A stretch of DNA of 64,000 nucleotides from Sphingobacteriales bacterium (GCA_016719635.1 JADJYT010000001.1:62001-126000), one strand, 5' to 3'; counted from the first letter of the stretch, positions 35,659 to 44,478 are shown. Notes: generated from the letters alone by a model not told the origin. Numbers and translations: made by a program.

Positions 35659-37368
35659 ATGTCAGAACCTACCAAAACACAAATTTCCGGTGCGGAAGCA
35701 GTCATCAAATCCTTGATTGCGGAGGGTATTGATGTCATATTTGGCTATCCCGGCGGTGCTATCATGCCTATTTATGATGCGCTGTGGCATTATCAGGATA
35801 GAATCAACCATGTATTGACCCGCCATGAACAGGGCGCCACTCACGCTGCAGAAGGCTGGGCCAGAGTGAAAGGGAAAGCAGCTGTCTGTTTTGCCACATC
35901 CGGTCCGGGAGCGACCAACCTAATCACGGGTATAGCAGATGCCATAATGGACAGTACGCCGATGGTTTGTATTACCGGTCAGGTGCCCATGCATCTGCTG
36001 GGTACGGATGCCTTTCAGGAAACGGATGTGGTGGGTATAACCATGCCCATTACTAAATGGAACTATCAGATTACTAAAGCAGCTGAAATTCCTGAAGTAT
36101 TAGCCAAAGCCTTTTATGTTGCAAACACCGGCAAACCCGGACCCGTTTTGATAGATATTACCAAAAATGCCCAGTTTGAATTGATGGAGTGGAAGGGATA
36201 TAAACAATGCAATAATATCCGCGGATACAATTCCAATCCAAATATTGACCAGGTGCAATTGGAAAAGGCTGCTGAAATCATTAATTCATCCAAAAAACCT
36301 TTAATTATTGCAGGTCAGGGAGTTGTGATTTCAAAAGCAAAAGAAGTATTAGAGCAGTTCTCTGCCAAAACCGGCATCCCGGTTACAACCACCATGCAGG
36401 GGTTGGGCGGATTTAATCCGGATCATGAAAATTATGTAGGTTTGCCCGGGATGCACGGAAATTATTCGGTGAATATCAAGATGAACGAATGCGATGTGAT
36501 GATAGCAGTCGGAATGCGTTTTGATGACCGGGTGACGGGTGATGTTACCAAATTTGCCAAGCAAGCCAAGGTTATTCACATAGAGATAGATGCTGTTGAG
36601 ATAAATAAAGTCGTTAAAACAGAAGTGGGAATTTTAGCGGATGCCAAAGAGGCATTGAAAGCCTTATTACCACTGGTCAATGCAAATACACACACCGACT
36701 GGATTCAGACATTTAGAGAGCTGGATAAGCAGGAAGAAGCATTAGTTATCCAACATGCCATTCATCCTACAAGAGGGGGGATCAAGATGGGCGAAATCAT
36801 GCATCTGATTGATGAAAAAACAAAAGGAGAGGCGATTATCGTTCCCGATGTAGGACAGCATCAGATGTATGCCATGCGTTATTACCACTACAGAAAACCC
36901 AATTCATGGGTGAGCAGCGGCGGTTTGGGTACTATGGGATTTTCCATTCCGGCTGCCATAGGTGCACAAATGGCGGCACCTGAAAGAACCACGGTAGTGA
37001 TAGTGGGTGATGGCTGTTTTCAGATGACCTTACAGGAGCTGGGGACCATCTGGCAGAATGATTTGAATGTAAAAATTGTCATTTTCAATAACAACTACCT
37101 GGGAATGGTTCGTCAGTGGCAGCAACTGTTTTTCGACAACAGGTATTCTTCCGTATCTTTAAAAAATCCGGATTTTGTAGCGATTTCCAAAGGCTTCAGA
37201 CTGGAAAGTGCCAAAGTGGAACAAAGGGCAGAATTGAGTGCTGCACTTGATGTCATGTTTGCCCACAAAGGGGGCTATGTTTTAGAAGTCGTGGTAGAGA
37301 AAGAAGAAAACCTATTTCCGATGGTGCCAAGCGGCAAAGCCTGCAGCGATGTGATTTTACAGCCATAA
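35659..37368 (+). CDS. ilvB: Acetolactate synthase large (catalytic) subunit
   Basis: A 569-residue ThDP-dependent enzyme. The N-terminal domain has 'FGYPGGAIMPIYDAL' and the catalytic-Glu region 'TRHEQGATHAAEGWARV'. The central FAD-binding domain contains 'GMRFDDRVTGD'. The C-terminal ThDP/Mg motif is 'VGDGCFQMTLQELGTIWQNDLNVK' in part, with 'NNNYLGMVRQWQ'. It makes acetolactate or acetohydroxybutyrate from pyruvate. A regulatory subunit normally follows directly; here a short ACT-domain protein appears 1.9 kb later at 39233. Confidence 0.95.
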   Translation: MSEPTKTQISGAEAVIKSLIAEGIDVIFGYPGGAIMPIYDALWHYQDRINHVLTRHEQGATHAAEGWARVKGKAAVCFATSGPGATNLITGIADAIMDSTPMVCITGQVPMHLLGTDAFQETDVVGITMPITKWNYQITKAAEIPEVLAKAFYVANTGKPGPVLIDITKNAQFELMEWKGYKQCNNIRGYNSNPNIDQVQLEKAAEIINSSKKPLIIAGQGVVISKAKEVLEQFSAKTGIPVTTTMQGLGGFNPDHENYVGLPGMHGNYSVNIKMNECDVMIAVGMRFDDRVTGDVTKFAKQAKVIHIEIDAVEINKVVKTEVGILADAKEALKALLPLVNANTHTDWIQTFRELDKQEEALVIQHAIHPTRGGIKMGEIMHLIDEKTKGEAIIVPDVGQHQMYAMRYYHYRKPNSWVSSGGLGTMGFSIPAAIGAQMAAPERTTVVIVGDGCFQMTLQELGTIWQNDLNVKIVIFNNNYLGMVRQWQQLFFDNRYSSVSLKNPDFVAISKGFRLESAKVEQRAELSAALDVMFAHKGGYVLEVVVEKEENLFPMVPSGKACSDVILQP

Positions 37369-37456
37369 TTTATAGAATTTTGATATCCTTTTAGTTATTT
37401 TCACTACCTGTTTTAGTGTGAAAATCCTATTTGTTACTGTACAAATAATTATTATA

Positions 37457-37930
37457 ATGGTTAGATATTTAAGCTTTGCATTTATTATTACAATTACATC
37501 TATGTTCGTTTATTCTTGTAAGCATAAGGTAAAGCAATCAGTGGTTTCAACAGGAAATGATTATAATAAAAACGGATTAAATAAACATTTTGACTGGACA
37601 GGAACTTATATTTTAGAGGATAGTGAAGCGATGTGCACCTTAAAATTACATAAACGTAGTGTTGATGGTAGTTATGAAATGCAATTCTATGATAATTCAA
37701 GATATGTGGATTTGTATAAAAGTTCTGTATATGATGCGAAAGATGATAGTGGTCATATATACATCAGATATTTAAACAATTTTATGATGGATGCAAAACC
37801 TCTTGGTTTTGAAAGCGGAGATACGTTGTTTTACTTACAGAAACGTGATACCGGTTTTTCATCGGTTTTTAAAGCATTTAAGCCAAAAAATAATAATAGT
37901 TGCTGGAAGAAGATAAACAGTACGTATTAA
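37457..37930 (+). CDS. Hypothetical AT-rich lipoprotein
   Basis: A 157-residue protein starting at the ATG at 37457; an earlier frame start at 37418 would add a hydrophobic stretch and is less likely. It has a signal peptide with lipobox 'FVYSC' (Cys near residue 21). The mature part is mostly beta-like and polar. Codon composition is clearly more AT-rich than in ilvB or ilvC, which hints at later acquisition. I do not recognise a family. It is convergent with the glycoside hydrolase gene. Confidence 0.6.
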   Translation: MVRYLSFAFIITITSMFVYSCKHKVKQSVVSTGNDYNKNGLNKHFDWTGTYILEDSEAMCTLKLHKRSVDGSYEMQFYDNSRYVDLYKSSVYDAKDDSGHIYIRYLNNFMMDAKPLGFESGDTLFYLQKRDTGFSSVFKAFKPKNNNSCWKKINSTY

Positions 37931-37969
37931 TACATCCGCTTTTTGCTAACAGAGGGAGAAAAATCGGAA

Positions 37970-39025
37970 CTATGTCGTAACTTCTTTAATAAATTCCACT
38001 TCTTTTTCAGAAAAAGGTGTTCCGTCAGCACGCAGGATATCATGGAACCAGGTGGTTGGCTCCTTGTCGCCCTCTTTTCCTTCCCACGTGAAGATGGTTT
38101 GAGTTTTTCCACTCACCAATCCCCAGTTGTAGGCACCTACCCTATATTGTTTCATAACCGGAAGATGGGTTTCAAATAAACTGCCGGAGGTTCTCGACAT
38201 ATATTCGGTACAGATTACCGGACGTCCTTCCTTTTGCAGCTGCAGTATCTGCCGTTTCAGAAAGTTTGCTTTGAAATAATTGTGAAACGAAATGACATCG
38301 GAAATTTCGAGCAGTGTTTTGTTCAGGGTGGAATTGCCGAACCATATCCCGGCTGTTATCGGCTGCAAGGGTTGTATCTCCCGTATCCAGCCTGCTGTTT
38401 TCTTTAAGAGAGGTAAAGTAGGCAAGGGCAAAAATATATGCTTAAATCCGCGGTAAAGCATTTTAGGATATTTTTTGTACCACGGATTGGTCATTATCGT
38501 AAGAAAAGTATTCCCCAGTTCATTATAAATATCCCAGATGAGTACCCGTTCGTCCTGTGCAAATGTGCCAACAATATCCTGCACATAGGCTTTCAGGCGT
38601 GGCTCCTGTTGTGGATGGGTTGCTGCATCCGGGCCCGGCGATTGCAGCCACCGGGAATTGTGGATGCCCGGAACAGGATCGGGCTGTCTGCCCGTTTTTG
38701 CATTTGGAAACCAGCAGTCATCAAACAGCACAAATAGGGTGCGGATGCCATGGTTGTAGGCGATGGTCAGGAACTGGCTTATTCTATCCTTAAAGCCTTC
38801 CTTATCTTCCAGCCAGGCGAGATCGTGCAGGAAAACGCGCACCGTATTCATGCCCAATCCTGCTGCCCATCCCAGTTCCCGGTCTATCGTCTGCGGGTCA
38901 AACATGTCTGCCTGCCACATTTCCAGTTGGTTGACTGCCGTCGATGGAATGAAATTACAGCCAACCAGCCAGGGTTGGGCTTCATACCAGGCATTTGCCT
39001 TTTCTTTGCTCCATTGTAGGTTCAT
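37970..39025 (-). CDS. Glycoside hydrolase, clan GH-A (GH5-like), no signal peptide
   Basis: A 351-residue (beta/alpha)8-type glycosidase. Recognisable strand-end motifs are 'GMNTVRVFLHDLAW', 'WDIYNELGN' (probable acid/base Glu) and 'PVICTEYMSR' (probable nucleophile Glu), with a late Trp-containing 'GAYNWGLVSGKTQT'. This is typical of the GH5/GH2-like cellulase fold. No export signal is visible at the N-terminus (MNLQWSKEKANAWYEAQPWL), so it may act in the cytoplasm on an imported oligosaccharide or depend on an unusual export route. The substrate is unknown. It is antisense within the ilv region. Confidence 0.78.
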   Translation of the reverse strand: MNLQWSKEKANAWYEAQPWLVGCNFIPSTAVNQLEMWQADMFDPQTIDRELGWAAGLGMNTVRVFLHDLAWLEDKEGFKDRISQFLTIAYNHGIRTLFVLFDDCWFPNAKTGRQPDPVPGIHNSRWLQSPGPDAATHPQQEPRLKAYVQDIVGTFAQDERVLIWDIYNELGNTFLTIMTNPWYKKYPKMLYRGFKHIFLPLPTLPLLKKTAGWIREIQPLQPITAGIWFGNSTLNKTLLEISDVISFHNYFKANFLKRQILQLQKEGRPVICTEYMSRTSGSLFETHLPVMKQYRVGAYNWGLVSGKTQTIFTWEGKEGDKEPTTWFHDILRADGTPFSEKEVEFIKEVTT

Positions 39026-39232
39026 GAATATGATTTCCTGTTAAACTGAAAATGAATAGATATCATTCCAAAAATGACAGACAATTCTTCCAGCGAAGGT
39101 AATCAAATTTAAGGGCAGTTTTAAACAGGCGTGTTTACCGGATAACACAATGTATGCTATTATCGTTCATGTTATTTTAATACCAATCTGAATGATTAAT
39201 ACGGGAATCTTGTTATTTTAGTGCAATTCTTT

Positions 39233-39469
39233 ATGAAAGCATATAAAATTGTATTTATTTCTCACAATCAGCCGGTGCTGATTGGACGATTTATGCTTAT
39301 CTTTTCCCGAAGAAGGGTGGATGTCACCAATTTTTCTTTCAGTAAGATAAATGACAACGATGGTGAATTTACCATAGAGTTTAATGCGGAAGAGTGGGCA
39401 GCGGAAAACATATTAAAACAGGTTCAAAAACAAATAGATATCTTTGAAGCAAAATTGATTCTGTTATAA
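39233..39469 (+). CDS. Short ACT-domain protein, probable acetolactate synthase regulatory subunit
   Basis: A 78-residue protein with a single ACT-like beta-alpha-beta fold: 'ISHNQPVLIGRFMLIFSRRR', 'VTNFSFSKINDNDGEF' and 'LKQVQKQIDIFEAKLI'. The 'RR.V.V..F' pattern is that of IlvN/IlvM/IlvH small subunits, which bind valine and activate the catalytic subunit. Typical Bacteroidota IlvN is about 180 residues; this is closer to the ~87-residue E. coli IlvM. The start is taken at the ATG at 39233, with another ATG at 39221. It lies 43 bp before ilvC, so it is likely its operon partner. The assignment is by pattern and context. Confidence 0.72.
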   Translation: MKAYKIVFISHNQPVLIGRFMLIFSRRRVDVTNFSFSKINDNDGEFTIEFNAEEWAAENILKQVQKQIDIFEAKLILL

Positions 39470-39511
39470 TAAATCTCAAATCCTAAATCTCAAATCTAAA
39501 ATCAAAATAGT

Positions 39512-40555
39512 ATGGCAGTAATGAATTTCGGCGGAGTAGAAGAAAACGTGGTTACCCGCGATGAATTTCCGTTGGCAAAAGCGAAAGATGTATTAAAAGA
39601 CGAAGTAATCGCCGTTATCGGATACGGTGTGCAGGGTCCTGGACAGGCATTGAATTTACGCGACAACGGTTTCCATGTGATTGTGGGACAGCGCAAACCT
39701 TCTAAATCTTGGGATAAGGCAGAAAAAGACGGTTTCGTTCCGGGCAAAACCTTATTTGAGCCGGAAGAAGCACTGGAAAAAGGTACCATCATCATGTACC
39801 TGTTGTCAGATGCCGCTCAGATTGAACTATGGCCGACCGTGAAAAAACACTTGACCGCGGGAAAAGCATTGTATTTTTCTCACGGGTTCGGTATTACCTA
39901 CAAAGAACGCACCGGCATCATCCCGCCGGCCGATGTGGATGTCATCTTAACGGCACCCAAAGGTTCCGGCACCTCCCTGAGACGTTTGTTCCTGGAAGGA
40001 AAAGGCCTGAACTCTTCCTATGCTATTTTTCAGGATGCTACCGGCAAAGCGCATGACAGAACCATTGCATTAGGCATCGGTATCGGCTCCGGCTATTTGT
40101 TTGAAACCACTTTCCAGAAAGAGGTCTATTCCGACTTAACCGGTGAGCGCGGTGTGCTGATGGGTGCCTTGGCGGGTATCATGGAAGCGCAATACAAGGT
40201 GTTGAGGGAAAACGGCCATTCACCGTCAGAAGCATTCAATGAAACGGTGGAGGAATTGACTGAATCACTGATTAAACTGGTGTCTGAAAACGGAATGGAC
40301 TGGATGTATGGCAACTGCTCTACAACGGCACAGCGCGGGGCATTGGACTGGAAAGGCCCTTTCCGTGAAGCGGTATTGCCGGTATTCAAAGAGCTGTATG
40401 CAAAAGTGGCAGCCGGTGAAGAAGCTCAACGTTCGATTGATACCAACTCTCAACCTGACTACAGGGAAAAACTGGAAGTGGAGCTGGCAGAAATAAGAAA
40501 TTCAGAAATGTGGCAGGCAGGTAAAGCGGTAAGAAGCCTCCGCCCGGGAAAATAA
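39512..40555 (+). CDS. ilvC: Ketol-acid reductoisomerase (class I)
   Basis: A 347-residue class I enzyme with the NAD(P)H motif 'VIGYGVQGPGQALNL' and the following 'VGQRKPSKSW', which suggests NADPH use. The C-terminal catalytic domain contains 'TAPKGSGTSLRRLFLEG', 'TGERGVLMGALAGIME' and 'NCSTTAQRGALDW', typical of the Bacteroidota form. It converts acetolactate to dihydroxyisovalerate with Mg2+. It ends the plus-strand ilv group and is followed by a clear terminator. Confidence 0.95.
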   Translation: MAVMNFGGVEENVVTRDEFPLAKAKDVLKDEVIAVIGYGVQGPGQALNLRDNGFHVIVGQRKPSKSWDKAEKDGFVPGKTLFEPEEALEKGTIIMYLLSDAAQIELWPTVKKHLTAGKALYFSHGFGITYKERTGIIPPADVDVILTAPKGSGTSLRRLFLEGKGLNSSYAIFQDATGKAHDRTIALGIGIGSGYLFETTFQKEVYSDLTGERGVLMGALAGIMEAQYKVLRENGHSPSEAFNETVEELTESLIKLVSENGMDWMYGNCSTTAQRGALDWKGPFREAVLPVFKELYAKVAAGEEAQRSIDTNSQPDYREKLEVELAEIRNSEMWQAGKAVRSLRPGK

Positions 40556-40579
40556 TTTTATAGAATAATCTTATCTAAG

Positions 40580-40604
40580 GCATCGCTAAGCGATGCTTTT
40601 TTTT
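40580..40604 (+). terminator. Intrinsic terminator after ilvC
   Basis: A 7-bp stem GCATCGC / GCGATGC with a TAA loop is followed by eight T, 25 bp after the ilvC stop codon. Confidence 0.9.
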
Positions 40605-40621
40605 ATGGAGATTTTCATTTT

Positions 40622-40750
40622 ACGTCATTGCGGGTGAAGCGATGCAATCTGTATTATAACAAACAGATTGCTTCCAATATACCCTGTCTGCCGACAGGCA
40701 GGCTTAATCCCCTCCGAGGACGGGAGACACAGACAGCATGAATTTGACGT
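40622..40750. repeat. Palindromic intergenic repeat bounded by ACGTCA / TGACGT
   Basis: The ends are inverted (40622-40627 and 40745-40750). Inside are a GCAATCTGT / ACAGATTGC hairpin (40644-40671) and a CTGCCGACAGGCAG palindrome near 40687-40702. It resembles small non-coding palindromic elements common in Bacteroidota intergenic DNA. No open frame is present. Confidence 0.6.
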
Positions 40751-40801
40751 AACTACTATTTTAAAAAAGCAAAAAATAAATTGAATGGCACTATCCGCTT
40801 T

Positions 40802-40832
40802 CCCCTCTTGAGAGGGGATAAAGGGGTGTGTG
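40802..40832. repeat. Dispersed small repeat (CCCCTCTTGAGAGGGG type)
   Basis: A perfect palindromic core CCCCTCTTGAGAGGGG plus a GGGGTGTGTG tail, almost the same as the copy at 32841-32870. A further palindrome ATCGTGCCACGAT (40865-40877) follows and resembles one at 44511-44537. Confidence 0.6.
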
Positions 40833-40919
40833 CTGATTTTCCAGATAGCAGTTGTTTGCAGCAATATCGTGCCACGATGAGTAACCCGTCATCCTATGTT
40901 TGCAGAAAACTAATTTGAA

Positions 40920-41148
40920 CTGAGGAATAAATATCTTGTAGGAAATTTTATTAATCAATTCAAACAGAAGAGCAGGAAAGGATAAAGATTAAGTACCGTC
41001 ATAGGTAGTGTGATACCGTTCGAAATGCTAATCACCTTTCCCTTCTGAGTTGTAAACTTGGACAGTTCATAGTGCCATGAGCACGTATTTAGGATAGATA
41101 AGTCAACAACCAGATAGCTCTCCAGTTTGAGAAAAACTCAAATTTATC
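40920..41148 (+). ncRNA. Candidate IS110 bridge RNA region (transposase leader)
   Basis: About 230 bp of non-coding DNA precede the transposase ATG. In the IS110 group of the family the upstream end is known to encode a structured bridge RNA that pairs with target and donor DNA. Here hairpins are visible, for example GTGAT / ATCAC around 41008-41034 and TTTGAG-AAAAA-CTCAAA at 41126-41142 next to the start codon. Whether an RNA is made, and its loops, cannot be determined from one copy. Confidence 0.38.
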
Positions 41149-42119
41149 ATGACAAAAGTAGTAAATTATGTTGGAGTAGATGTCTCCAAAGAGACTTTAG
41201 ATGTAGCCATACCGAAAGAAGATGGCTGCTATGTACACAAAAAGATTAGCAATAATCCACTGGGTTTTAAAGCATTATCAAATATTTGCCGAAAGATGCC
41301 TGCATAGTGATGGAAGCTACCAGTAGTTACTATATGCCGTTTGCGTATTATTTACATTCGCAGCAAATATTGTTAAGTATTGTAAATCCATTGTCAGTAA
41401 ATCATTTTTGTAAGATGCGAATGAGTAGAGCTAAAACAGACAGGAAAGATGCCGCCATGATAGCACAATATGGTAAGAGTGAAACACCAAGATTATGGCA
41501 ACCCAAAGCAGAACATCTTTTAGAACTCCAGCAATTACAAGCGATTCTGGATAATCTCACCAAACAAAAAACAAGTTGTAGTAATCAATTAGAAGCTTTT
41601 GTCAGTAGTGGGAAGATGAGCAAGGATGTCAGTAAAATTATTAAGAAACAGATTGCTTTTTATGATAAGGAGATAAAAAAGTAGAAATAAAAATGGTTGC
41701 TATCACAGAAAAACATCATTCAGAACTGTATAAAAATTTACAGACGATACCAGGTTTAGGTAAACGTACTTCGATGTTATTAATAGTTGTAACAGATGGA
41801 TTTACAAAGTTTGAGAATGCAAAAGAATTAGTAAGTTATATTGGCATCTGTCCAAGGTTATATGAATCAGGTACAAGTGTAAAAGGTAAAAGCAGAATAT
41901 GTAAAATGGGAATGAGTCGAATGCGACAATTATTATATTTATGTTCTATGCGAGCCATGAGTTCAAATAAACAATGTAAAGAAATGTACGAACGATTAAA
42001 ACAAAGAGGAAAAAAATGGAAAATTAGCATTAGTAGCTTTAGCAAACAAACTTGTCAGACAAGCATTTGCCATAGGCACAGGAAATATAGCTTACAATCC
42101 TAATTTTTCTTTAAAATAA
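41149..42119 (+). pseudogene. IS110-family transposase with three single-base frame breaks
   Basis: Read across three shifts this is a ~323-residue IS110 transposase. The RuvC-like DEDD part shows 'YVGVDVSKETLDVAI', 'CIVMEATSSYY' and 'KTDRKDAAMIAQYG'; the C-terminal Tnp20 part shows 'LQTIPGLGKRTSMLL' and the serine motif region 'YESGTSVKGKSRICKMGMS', and it ends 'GNIAYNPNFSLK'. Breaks: near 41284-41287 (one T missing in a T run, otherwise TAG at 41314), at 41675-41681 (A AAA AAG, needs -1 shift, TAG follows at once), and at 42010-42016 (one A too many in A7). All catalytic motifs survive. It is either decayed, affected by sequencing indels, or in part recoded. Confidence 0.82.
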
Positions 42120-42136
42120 TTTGGATATTTACACAG

Positions 42137-42285
42137 TTCATTTCGACGACAGGAGAAATCCCGCTAATGCAAAGCATTAACTAATCCGGTCTTTCTGATT
42201 CAATTCGGGATTCCTCTCTTCGTTCGGAATGACGGCACTCATTTCGTGTTTTTTCGTCATTCCGACGAGGTAGGAGGAGAAATCC
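42137..42285. repeat. Composite palindromic element, copy A (~150 bp)
   Basis: Left arm 42137-42163 (CATTTCGACGA ... GAGAAATCCCG), a loop of about 40 bp starting CTAATGCAAAG, right arm 42206-42234 (inverted), a ~20-bp spacer 'GGCACTCATTTCG', and a second left arm at 42255-42285. The same order occurs in copies B (44727-44876) and C (45227-45399). It is non-coding. Confidence 0.75.
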
Positions 42286-42381
42286 ATAATTTTAGATGGA
42301 TTTTTTAAAAAATAATCCGCATAAACCGTACACAGTATATTTTTTTTGTGTATATTAGATTTATGCTTTCTCAAAGTCAAA

Positions 42382-42451
42382 CATCCATCGTCCATCGACC
42401 ATCGTCCATCGTCCATCATCCATCGTCCATCGTCCATCGTCCATCGTCCAA
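42382..42451. repeat. 7-bp tandem repeat, ten units of CGTCCAT
   Basis: Ten head-to-tail copies of the heptamer CGTCCAT with a few single-base variants (CATCCAT, CGACCAT, CGTCCAA at the end). It lies about 135 bp upstream of the FISUMP lipoprotein gene. No coding role is visible on the sense strand of that gene. Confidence 0.9.
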
Positions 42452-42585
42452 ATTATAATACCCTGCAAGATAGCTGTTTCTGCCGGACAACGGCTCCCAT
42501 TCTTTCCACCACTTCTTCTTAGTTCCCTTTTTTCAAAAGATACGTTTTCCACGATTTTATTTCATCATTCTTAAAATAAACCACT

Positions 42586-44454
42586 ATGAAAAGAAAGTCA
42601 TCTCTCGTCTTATTATCCATCACCATCCTGATTGCCGGCCTATTCGGCTGTAAGAAAGATTCTACGGATAACACACCCATAAACGGCGGGGTGGTATTTA
42701 CCTCACAATTGGTTTTCATATCTACGACAAATGTAACAGAAGAACAGTATACGGCTACTTTAGGCGATGTGAATGTCAGTGTTTTGAAGATTAACGATAC
42801 GGTTGCAGTGTTTCAGGTGCCCGGAAGCTTCGCAGTTGGTAATACAAAATTGAGCATACCTGATTTAAACAACCTGATAGTAAATTACGAAGTAAAAATG
42901 ACGGTTCTTGCCAATACGCCTGATATTGTTCTGAAAGAACTGTTCGACAACATAGATGTTTTCCTTGGCGGCATAGGCTCAGGAGCGGATGACACGTATG
43001 TGCAGTCTGTTCTAAGCAGCCTGGATGAATTTTACAGCACAGCCACTGCAGCGGATAAGACGAAAATGGCCATCTATTATCAGGCGAACAAGGAATTATT
43101 CAATGGTATCATAAATGATGACTTCACCTTGCAGAGGATGGGTAGTTTAGGTGAATGCACAGTCACTTTGCTTAAATTTGTAGTTACTTCGTTTCCATTC
43201 GCTGCAGGAGTGGCAGTAGCCTGGCTGGCGCCGGATCCGGTTGAGAAGCTGTTAGCAGTCGTAGTGGCATCAATTGGGTGGCGCTATACCAAACTGCATT
43301 ATGTGGAATTTACAGACTGTCTGATGAAAGCAGTTAATTTTGTGATTGACGGGATATCATCTTCCGTTAACGGACGCATCTTAAATTCATACATCAATTA
43401 CACAGATGACATAGCATTAAGTTCCTCGTTTTCCAACATCGGCAGAGGCGTAATAGCAGGAGACAGAGGCGCATCTGCCGGAGTGGACAAATTTTTTACG
43501 ACTTATGATTTGGTCAACTCGTCCATCAGCAGGCTAAATACAATCATCACATTTGTAAATGATAATGTATTGTTTACGGATATCGATCTTGTCGATCCTT
43601 TTGTTGTAGCTGGAAGTAATACCGAATCTGAAGCAAGTGTAACAGAAGAGGTATTTAATGCCATGAGTTTTTCCGTGGCATCTTCGAATGTTTCCATAAA
43701 ATCAAAAAGCTTTAGTGACGGCAATATAAATCTTACCCTGAAGATAAATGATCCAGCTGCAGTTTCCGGAGATTATATCGATACCGAGTTGAATTATTCC
43801 TATTCCGATTACTTTAATAGTATTAGCGGAAAATTTCTGATTAGGGTGAATAAAGGAGGCTGCGATGGACCTTCTACCGTAACTGATATAGATGGCAATG
43901 TATATAATGTAGTAAAAATAGGCAACCAGTGCTGGATGAAAGAAAACCTAAAAACCACGCGTTACAATGATGGCAGCGCCATACCTACAGGTTTAAGTAA
44001 TACAGCCTGGGAAGCCACCACAAACGGAGCATATGCCATTTATGATAACAATGCAGCAAACAATACCACTTATGGTAAATTATACAACTGGTATGCAGTA
44101 AACACCGGCAAATTGGCACCTGCCGGCTGGCATGTACCTACCGATGCAGAATGGACAACCTTAACAACCTATTTAGGTGGAGTTCGAGTAGCAGGTGGCC
44201 CTATGAAAGCTACCACTTTATGGGCCAGCCCAAATGTAGGAGCAACGAACAGCAGCGGTTTTACAGGTCTTCCTGCCGGTTACCGGGCGGCAATGGTACG
44301 TTCATCTACATTGGGAACACAGGTTACTTTTGGTCTTCTACGGAGGCCAATACAAACAATGCAAGGGGCCGCTATCTGAATTACAATAGTTCGGATGCAT
44401 ATGATTTAACAACCTAAGGAAAATGGCTTTTCTGTTCGTTGTGTAATGGATTAA
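42586..44454 (+). pseudogene. FISUMP-domain lipoprotein with two compensating frameshifts near the 3' end
   Basis: It has an N-terminal lipoprotein signal (lipobox 'LFGC', Cys near residue 23), then ~400 residues of unrecognised sequence. From residue ~426 comes a Fibrobacter succinogenes major paralogous domain: 'IGNQCWMKENLKTTRYNDG', 'YGKLYNWYAVN' and 'GWHVPTDAEWTTL'. At about 44286-44290 one base is missing, and the reading moves to the frame with 'NGTFIYIGNTGYFWSSTEAN'. At about 44412-44416 one extra base restores the first frame, giving 'KENGFSVRCVMD' and TAA at 44452. As written the product ends early at 44379 with a foreign tail. FISUMP proteins are surface lipoproteins of unknown function. 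Confidence 0.78.
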
Positions 44455-44478
44455 CTATTTTTATAGTTGATTTATTTA

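Larger units (their letters stand above)
40880..42119 (+). mobile_element. IS110-family insertion sequence (approximate bounds)
   Basis: It consists of a DEDD-type transposase gene (41149-42119) with a long non-coding leader. IS110 elements lack clear terminal inverted repeats, so the ends cannot be set from this single copy. The left bound is placed after the dispersed repeats and the right bound at the transposase stop. Surrounding sequence on both sides is made of small repeats. Confidence 0.7.

Noticed and set aside
40556..41148. Search for a protein gene between ilvC and the IS110 transposase
   Set aside because: Only short frames without start context are present; the region is made of a terminator, repeats and the IS leader.
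42382..42451. Tandem repeat considered as a CRISPR array
   Set aside because: Units of 7 bp directly adjoin each other without spacers, and no cas gene is present.
42361..42552. Minus-strand open frame with DGRWTMD-like peptide repeats over the CGTCCAT repeat
   Set aside because: The 7-bp unit has a length not divisible by three, so reading frames in it are open by chance in all phases; no gene context supports translation.
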